Source: Macrotis lagotis
Taxonomy: Eukaryota > Chordata > Mammalia > Peramelemorphia > Peramelidae
NCBI RefSeq assembly: GCF_037893015.1
Contig: NC_133658.1
Coordinates: forward strand, 258,581,856 to 258,645,855
Length of the DNA stretch: 64,000 bases
Direction: 5' to 3'
Shown: piece by piece, positions 58,470 through 64,000 of the stretch
How positions within the stretch are numbered: position 1 is the first letter of the stretch
How the letters are laid out: each line of letters opens with the position of its first letter
The notes under the pieces: generated by a model
Database searches by the model: none
The model's input: only the letters and a program-made list of their open reading frames with translations
What the model was told of the DNA's origin: nothing
Program-made: the position numbers and the translations under genes

Positions 58470-58570
58470 ATATCTAAGGGAAACCACATAAGTAGCAAGG
58501 GGCAGAGTCAAGATTTGAGTTAAGTATTAATTCTATATCAGATGCTCTTATCCATGCTGTGTTACTGCAA
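58470..58570 (-). mobile_element. MIR-like fragment, antisense (weak)
   Basis: 'agtagcaaggggcagagtca', 'agatttgagttaagtattaa', 'gatgctcttatccatgctgt' suggests antisense MIR core. Short and uncertain. Confidence 0.4.
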
Positions 58571-58739
58571 TGAAAGTTCCTATTTGAAAAAGAAATTCTT
58601 TTGTAAGGCAAATTTTTCTCCTCTAATTTAATCTGTTTTAAATCTATATTGTCTGTTCTGAGGTTTATGTTAAGATGTCTCTTTATCATTCCAATAAGAT
58701 AATTTCAACTCTTTTCCTTCTCACTTTTTCTCCCTGCCT

Positions 58740-58850
58740 CATAAATGGCAGCAGGGGTGTAATAGAAAAAACACTGAACTGGGAATTGGAAGATCTGGTA
58801 TAAATCCCAGTTCTACCATCTAATAGCACCTGTATTTTTAGACAGCAGTT
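58740..58850 (+). mobile_element. MIR-type SINE 5' part
   Basis: 'gtgtaatagaaaaaacactg', 'aactgggaattggaagatct', 'taaatcccagttctaccatc' is the MIR head and core. Confidence 0.6.
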
Positions 58851-58867
58851 TTAATGGCTGTCTGAGG

Positions 58868-59049
58868 CAGTTAGTGGGGCACAATGGATGGAAGGTTAGA
58901 CTTAAAATTCTTATATTACTTGGTTTGGTTGGTATGTGATCCTGAAGAATTTACTTAATTTATTTTATCCTCAATTTCTTCATCTATAAATAAGAATAAA
59001 AATAACACCTACCTTCAAAGATTGTTGTGGAATTGAAAAGAAACAACAT
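58868..59049 (+). mobile_element. Older CORE-SINE, upstream half, split by the HAL1-like element
   Basis: 'ggcagttagtggggcacaat', 'ggtatgtgatcctgaagaat', 'cttcatctataaataagaat', 'aacacctaccttcaaagatt' is a CORE-SINE with MIR-like 3' part. It resumes at 62302 with 'gctttacaaaacttaagtca' and 'tttacaaatgctattactga', the expected next piece. Confidence 0.68.
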
Positions 59050-59824
59050 ACATTGGGGGGGCAGAGCCAAGATGGTGACAAGAAGGGATCTAGTCTTAGG
59101 AGCTCTCTGATAAAATTCATCAGCTAAGGACTCTAACTAAAATTTCCAGAGACACAACCTACAAAGAGACCCAGTGAGGCAGTTCTCCTACTCAAGGTAA
59201 CCTGGAAAAGAGCAGAAAGGCTCTGCTCCCCAGGGTCGGAGAGTCAGCCTACCAGAGGGGGGGCGCACCAGAGCCAAAGAACTTCAGCATCCCGGAGGCA
59301 GCCCCAGGATGCTGGGAGTCTCAGCTCACAGCAGCGGGGGAGTCTCCTAAGCTGCACCCTGAGGAGCACCGGGCACAAAGTGGGGGAACAGCGGGGGACC
59401 TCTGCCAAAGCGAGCACATGGAGCCAAGTCCTCAAGGCACACAGCCAGCAGCTTGGTCTTTCCCAGGCACATCCAGGAAACAGAAGCAGGCGGAGCCAGT
59501 AAGCAGGAGCCCCCAGGGCATGAGCCCATTGACCTGAGGGAGGGGAGTGAAGAGAGAGAGAGAGAGAGACTGCAGAGCTCTGTCCACTGCCCCCTGGAAG
59601 AGGACTCTGGGGCTCAGACCACATTCAGATACTGATCACTGATCACAGTCTAGGCCCCGCCATAGAACAGCAGGGCCCCCCCCCCCACCTCAGTCCCGTG
59701 GCAGAGGGAGGTGCTTATGGTCATTCACAGACCAGGAGGGAGAACAGAGCTTCACACACTGAGACCCTTGTGGGAGTGTCCCAGAAGCTCAGGAAGCACC
59801 CCAAACCAGGCACAGGCTGGGAAA

Positions 59825-60935
59825 ATGAGCAAGCAAAGAAACAAAAGGAAGACTATTGAAAAATATTTTGCAAATGAGCCCAAGAAGGATTAAAATACTC
59901 AGTCTGAAGATGAGGAAGCACAAGCTCCTGCATCTAAAGATTCCAAGAAAAACAAAAATTAGGCTCAGGCTATGACATAGCTCAAAAAAGACTTTGAAAA
60001 TCAAATGATGGAGTTGGAAGAAAAACTGGGAAAAGAAAGGAGAGAGATGCAGGAAAAACATGAAAATGAAGTCAGTAGCTTAGTCAAGGAAATCCAAAAA
60101 ATGCTGAAGAAAATAACATGCTAAAAACCAGCTTAGGTCAAATGGATAAAACAGTTCAAAAAGTTATTGAGGAGAAGAATGCTTTAAAAAGCAAAATTGG
60201 CCAGATGAAAAAAGAGATGAGAAAACTCTCTGAGGAGAACAAATCCTTCAGACAAAGAATAGAATTCAGGGAGATTGATGAATTTACCAGAAATCAGGAA
60301 TCAATACTTCAAAACCAAAAAAATGAAAAATTAGAAGAAAATGTGAAATATCTCATTGAAAAACAACTGATATGTAAAACAGACTTAGGAAAGATAATTT
60401 GAAAATTATTGGAATACCTGAAAATCATGATCAGGAAAAGAGCCTTGACATCATTTTCAAAGAATTACTACAGGAAAATTGCCCTGATATTCTAGAAGCA
60501 GAGGGCAAAATAGAAATGGAGAGAATCCACCAATCCCCCAGAGAAAGAGATCCCAAAAGCCCAACCCCTAGTAATATTATAGCCAAGTTCCAGAACTCCC
60601 AAGTCAAAGAGAAAATATTACAAGCAGCCAGAAGGACACGGTTCAAATATCGTGGAGCTGCAGTCAGTATCACACAGGACTTAGCAGCAGCTACATTGGA
60701 AGCTTGTAGGGCTTGGAATACAATATACCAGAAGGCAAAAGATCTTAAAATGCAGCCAAGAATGAACTACCCAGCAAGGCTGAATGTCCTCTTCCAGGGA
60801 AAAAGATGGACTTTCAATGAACCAGGGGAATTTCAAATGTTCCTTTTGGAATGGCCAGAGCTGAACAGAAGGTTTGATCTTCAGATACAGGACTCAGGTG
60901 AAGCATGGAGATTGGAGGAGAGGGGGGGAATATGA
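59825..60935 (+). pseudogene. HAL1-type ORF1 (L1 ORF1p-like RNA-binding protein), interrupted
   Basis: ORF1p is a trimeric RNA chaperone that coats L1-type RNA. The likely start is the ATG at 59825 (MSKQRNKRKTIEKYFANEPK). That frame has a TAA at 59891 and two more stops before 59980, and continues through LKKDFENQMMELEEKLGKER to about 60110. The reading then moves to the frame of 60118-60402, a coiled coil (KTVQKVIEEKNALKSKIGQM, KKEMRKLSEENKSFRQRIEF). It shifts again to the frame of 60399-60935, which carries the RRM and C-terminal domain: KIIGIPENHDQEKSLDIIF, MERIHQSPRERDPKSPTPSN, VKEKILQAARRTRFKYRGAA and MNYPARLNVLFQGKRWTF. MERIHQSPR and YPARL correspond to conserved L1 ORF1p RNA-binding positions. 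About 350 codons in total, the usual ORF1p size. Two frameshifts and three early stops make it a pseudogene. The ORF1-like L1 copies at 37 kb and 44.2 kb are its relatives. Confidence 0.85.
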
Positions 60936-61426
60936 GGGACTTAATGAGGATAAACTGCATGTATTCCTGCATAGAAAAATGACACTGATAATACTCATAT
61001 GAACCTTCTCAGTTAATAGAGCAAGTAGAGAGAGCTTTTATAGTTGAAGCACAGGAGAAAGCTGAATTCGAAGATAAAATATGGTGTAAAAATGCAGTCA
61101 ATAGGAAAAAAAGGGAAATGGAATGGGAAAAAGAAAAAGGAGGGGAGAATAGTCCAAGATATTTTACGTAAGATTTTTCTTTATTACAATGAGCTATTGC
61201 CATGATATAGAAAGGGGGAGTCAAAGGGGAATGAGGGAATCTTTGCTCTCATCACAGATGGCTAGGAGAGGAAACAGCATATATACTCAATGGGGTATAG
61301 ACATATCTCGAGTAAGAAGGAGCAGGGAGCAGGGGGAAGGGGGGGATGTGAATAAAGGAGGAGAGGATGGAACATGGGGGGAGAGTGTCCAGATATAACA
61401 CATTTTCTTTCTTACTTCTTGCAAGG

Positions 61427-61560
61427 GGCTGGGATTGGAAGACCTGCCCAGGACCACAGGGCCAGGTGGATTCTGGGCCTAAGGGGTGGTATGGGGGCTC
61501 AGGGCCTCTTGGCCCCAGGACCAGAGATCTTTCTGCTGCACCACTCAGTGACCCTACAGC
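61427..61560 (-). repeat. SINE-like module A in the HAL1 3' region, antisense
   Basis: 'gcaaggggctgggattggaa', 'gacctgcccaggaccacagg', 'ttctgctgcaccactcagtg' parallels the antisense CORE-SINE ('gcaaggcaatggggttaagt', 'gcttgcccaaggccacacag', 'ccactgcgccacctagctgc'). More diverged than module B or C. Confidence 0.6.
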
Positions 61561-61764
61561 AGAGTCAGAGTGAAAGGAGAGAGAAAATAGAGTACATGGT
61601 AGTGGCGAAATAAGAAAGGAGGAAGTTGCGAGCAGCAATGGCAACGTTGGAAAAATATGGAAATAACTTTTGTGATGGACTTATTGTAAAGAATGAGATC
61701 CACCCATGACAGAGTTGTTGGTGTTGGAACAAAGACTCAAGCACATTTTTTGTTATTATTATTT

Positions 61765-61910
61765 GGGGGAGGGTGCATGGCAAGTGGGGCAGGATGGCCT
61801 GCCTGGGGCCACATAGCAGGGTGATCTTTGAGTGTCTGCGGCCAGATTTGGACCCAGGTGCTCCTGGCTCAAGGGTCAATGCTCTGTCTGCCACCCAGCC
61901 ACCCCTACTA
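61765..61910 (-). repeat. SINE-like module B in the HAL1 3' region, antisense
   Basis: 'ggcctgcctggggccacata', 'gagtgtctgcggccagattt', 'ggacccaggtgctcctggct', 'ctgccacccagccacccc' follows the antisense CORE-SINE from tail to head. Preceded by 'gttattattatttggggg' and followed by 'tactattattactatttc'. Confidence 0.72.
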
Positions 61911-61961
61911 TTATTACTATTTCATTTTATTTTGGGTCTTTTTTTCCCTTTCTTTTTTTGG

Positions 61962-62105
61962 GGGGTTTTTGCAGGGTAGTGGGGATCAGGTGGTTTGCAT
62001 GTCACATGGCTGGGTGATTGTTGGGTTTACAAGGCTGGATATGGACTCAGGTGCTTATGGCTCCAGGGCTGGTGGCTCATCCTTTGTGCCACCTGGCCAT
62101 ACCTA
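61962..62105 (-). repeat. SINE-like module C in the HAL1 3' region, antisense
   Basis: 'ttttgcagggtagtggggat', 'gtttgcatgtcacatggctg', 'ggatatggactcaggtgctt', 'atggctccagggctggtggc', 'tttgtgccacctggccatac' again follows the antisense CORE-SINE. Followed by 'aattattactattattttt', like the linker after module B. Confidence 0.75.
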
Positions 62106-62301
62106 CAATTATTACTATTATTTTTTTATTTTAATTTTTTCTCTCCCCTTTACTTTTTTTCGCCCAAGCAAGTCTATCTATATTCATGGGGGGAGGAGGG
62201 GTATTTTGTTTACTTGTAAACAAGAATATTTTATTAATGTAAAAAAACATTTGTACAAAATTAGAATAAAAAATAAATTAAAAAAAGAAAAGAAACAACA
62301 T

Positions 62302-62355
62302 GGATGAATTGCTTTACAAAACTTAAGTCATTTTACAAATGCTATTACTGACAGA
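62302..62355 (+). mobile_element. Older CORE-SINE, downstream remainder
   Basis: 'ttgctttacaaaacttaagt' and 'acaaatgctattactgac' complete the SINE broken at 59049. Confidence 0.65.
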
Positions 62356-62359
62356 CCAA

Positions 62360-63150
62360 ACCATACCTATCCTTTCTCATATCCCTTATCACCTGATGCT
62401 CTCACTCTTCCTAGAGTATAATGTTTCTTAGAAAATTGTATAATTGTGCTTTCATGTACCCTTGAACAAATTACTTTGAAAGTAAGCTACTTGAACAGTT
62501 AGGTGACATTATATGCAACAGAGAAGACAAATACACATTTCAGACAGAAAAAAGAGAGATATTTACCTGTGCTGGGAAACATCTTCAAGGACCTAGCTCT
62601 GGCAATTGGAGGCTGAATTGTGGAAAGAAGAAAACCTTTGACAACCAACTGATCAATGTACCCAACATTGTTATTCCAAAAGAATATTCTTTAATCCACG
62701 TGAAAACAACAGAAAACAAGTTTATACAAGACTTGTAAATTGCCTTTGTCCCAAGTATATTTTCCATGTATTCTTCATATTTACATTTGAGCCCATCATT
62801 GTTACCGTTGCATAGTTATTTGTAGAACAATTTGATGTGGGGGGGGGGGGGTCAGGGTTGGAGATGTTTTGAGGAAATGTTAACTGTATGTCTGCTTAGA
62901 GATAAAGGGCTGATTGTAAATGGGAAGCTTGCAGTGAGTTTTAGTATAGACCAAGAGGGTTATTTCTAGAACTTGAGGTAGCATATTTCTAGAAAGCCAA
63001 TTTACAATAACAAGTACCCTATGGGAGAGAATTTCAGGAGAGGTATAGTCTAATGTTGCTAAAATGTGGGACAATTCAATATATTTAAGCCATCCAAGAA
63101 TAGAAATTAGCTTTTGTGATTCCTAATCCAATAGTTACATTCTTTCATTA
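62360..63150. other. Unassigned, mostly unique sequence
   Basis: No gene or repeat recognised. A G-run of about 12 sits at 62839-62850. The open frames (62767-62585 and 63074-62880, both minus) have no known motif. Confidence 0.4.
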
Positions 63151-63161
63151 TCCCAGGTGTC

Positions 63162-63185
63162 TACACACACACACACACACACACA
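63162..63185. repeat. (CA)n microsatellite
   Basis: About 12 CA units. Confidence 0.97.
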
Positions 63186-63379
63186 AGAGACAAAGATGGG
63201 GATCCCATTCACTTCTTTCAGGAGGTTTTGAAATAAGTAATTTAAACTTGAACATCATATTATAAGTGGCCAAATTCTATGATGTGTGCAGGAAAAATAA
63301 AATTCATAAAAATGCATATTTTATTTTATTCTTTACTTAATGTCTAAAAAAGGAATCATTAATAAATGCCCCCAAAGCA

Positions 63380-63500
63380 AAGTCAACCTGCTTTCAATCT
63401 CTCAATTTTCTAATGTTGTCATATAAATGCTGTCAGATTAATCATCCTAAAGAATTACCTGGATCATGTCACTCCCATGCTCAGAAATCTAAGGGGAAAT
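63380..63500 (+). mobile_element. L2 LINE fragment
   Basis: 'gctgtcagattaatcatcct', 'aaagaattacctggatcatg', 'tcactcccatgctcagaaat' matches L2, and the same block begins the L2 at 7925-8800 ('gattatcctaaagcatgggt'). Confidence 0.6.
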
Positions 63501-63514
63501 GGTCCAAACTATGC

Positions 63515-64000
63515 TCATCTATTGAGGAATGACTGAACAAGTTATGGTACATGAATACTATGAAATATTAGTGTTCTATAAAAAACCATAAAGGTTGGAT
63601 TCTAGAGAAGCAAGGAATGAGTTACAGGATTTGATGCTGAGAAAAGGGAACAGAACCAAGAGAACAATGTACACATTAACAACAGCATTGTGAGACATTC
63701 AACCTTTATGGAAGTCACTCCTCCCAGCAGAGCAAAGTCAGAAAACTAGGACAACCATATTAGATCAGCCATGGACAATGCTATCCCCATCCAGAGGAAG
63801 AAAAACAAAACAAACCAAAAAACCCCCATCAGAATCTGATGAAAACTTTATAAAAATATTTCTTGTGTATCTCTTTACTTTTATACTAATTTCTGCTACC
63901 CAAAGTGGATAATCTGTAAACATGTTTATCAAAAGGATGTATATACAATGCTAACCTGACTGTTCGCCTCTGAGAGAAGGGGGGGGGTGGGAAGGGAGGG
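63515..64000 (+). mobile_element. L1 LINE 3' end, 5'-truncated, running off the window end
   Basis: 'tattgaggaatgactgaaca', 'catgaatactatgaaatatt', 'ggaatgagttacaggatttg', 'atccagaggaagaaaaacaa', 'caatgctaacctgactgttc' and a G-rich tract at 63979-64000. Same subfamily as 11872-12500 and 32392-33255. The last part of the 3' end lies outside the window. Confidence 0.83.

Larger units (their letters stand above)
59050..62286 (+). mobile_element. Complete HAL1-like element (ORF1-only L1 relative) with 15-bp target duplication
   Basis: Flanked by perfect gaaaagaaacaacat at 59035-59049 and 62287-62301. It has an L1-type 5' motif (agagccaagatggtgacaag), a GC-rich leader (59090-59820), an ORF1 region (59825-60935), a purine-rich tract (61310-61390) and a long 3' region with three SINE-like modules, ending 'aaaaataaattaaaaaaa'. 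No endonuclease or reverse transcriptase is present, and since both ends and the target duplication are intact, ORF2 was not lost afterwards. That is the definition of HAL1: it depends on L1 ORF2 supplied in trans. At about 3.2 kb it is the best preserved large insertion here, yet ORF1 has stops and frame changes. Confidence 0.85.

Noticed and set aside
59244-59624. 126-codon minus frame, GC-rich
   Set aside because: It is antisense to the HAL1 leader and shows no known motif.
61828-62307. 159-codon plus frame at the end of the HAL1-like element
   Set aside because: It runs through SINE-like modules and linker repeats of the 3' region, with no domain.
62828-62852. Long G-run as a possible quadruplex or regulatory signal
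   Set aside because: A single G homopolymer in unique DNA gives no supporting context; could also be length-variable or a sequencing artefact.
1-64000. CRISPR array, operon or bacterial-type system
   Set aside because: The window is vertebrate intergenic DNA; the repeats are dispersed transposons and microsatellites, with no regular spacer pattern.
1-64000. Retrovirus-like or other LTR element
   Set aside because: I found no pair of long terminal repeats, no primer binding site and no gag/pol-like block; all reverse transcriptase remnants read as L1 or RTE.

Overview
This window looks like intergenic, transposon-saturated DNA from a marsupial mammal. The evidence is the combination of repeats: many tRNA-headed CORE-SINE copies of the marsupial type (head near gggcagctaggtggc, tail near cttaaccccatttgcc), MAR1-like SINEs with an RTE-type tail, two RTE lineages (one BovB-like), many marsupial-type L1s, an ORF1-only L1 relative (HAL1 type), and old MIR and L2 copies. 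The particular SINE tail made me think of an Australian marsupial, but the species cannot be fixed by eye. I found no convincing host protein-coding gene, no functional RNA gene, no CRISPR, and no operon. I recognised no retrovirus-like or LTR element.

Layout: 1-4.16 kb is the 5' part of a minus-strand L1. 4.43-4.91 kb is an ancient amniote-type repeat. 5.4-7.75 kb is a second minus-strand L1 carrying two SINEs. 7.9-8.8 kb is an L2 3' end holding a small hAT-like element. 8.8-13.1 kb is a mosaic of L1 pieces, with one inverted segment and one L1 3' end nested in another. 13.1-22.4 kb is mainly unique sequence with microsatellites, SINEs, MIRs, a full-length 7SL-RNA-derived copy (19.6-19.95 kb) and a possible broken retrocopy (20.0-21.95 kb). 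22.5-26.64 kb is a nearly complete RTE-type LINE, and 29.06-30.74 kb is an antisense BovB-like RTE. 32.4-33.25 kb is an L1 3' end. 34.4-51.3 kb is about 17 kb of almost continuous plus-strand L1, including a full-length L1 (36.14-42.67 kb) inserted into the reverse transcriptase of an older L1, and a fused ORF2/ORF1 junction near 44.15 kb. 52-53.6 kb holds one L1 and two L2 3' fragments. 53.6-58.9 kb holds unique sequence, MIRs, L2 and an RTE-derived SINE. 59.05-62.29 kb is a complete HAL1-like element with a 15-bp target duplication. The window ends in another truncated L1 3' end.

Nothing here works together as a pathway. The links are parasitic: L1 machinery probably moved the SINEs and the HAL1, and RTE machinery probably moved MAR1 and the RTE-ended SINE. 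All coding remnants examined are interrupted. The most unusual structure is the HAL1 3' region, which contains three serial antisense CORE-SINE modules.
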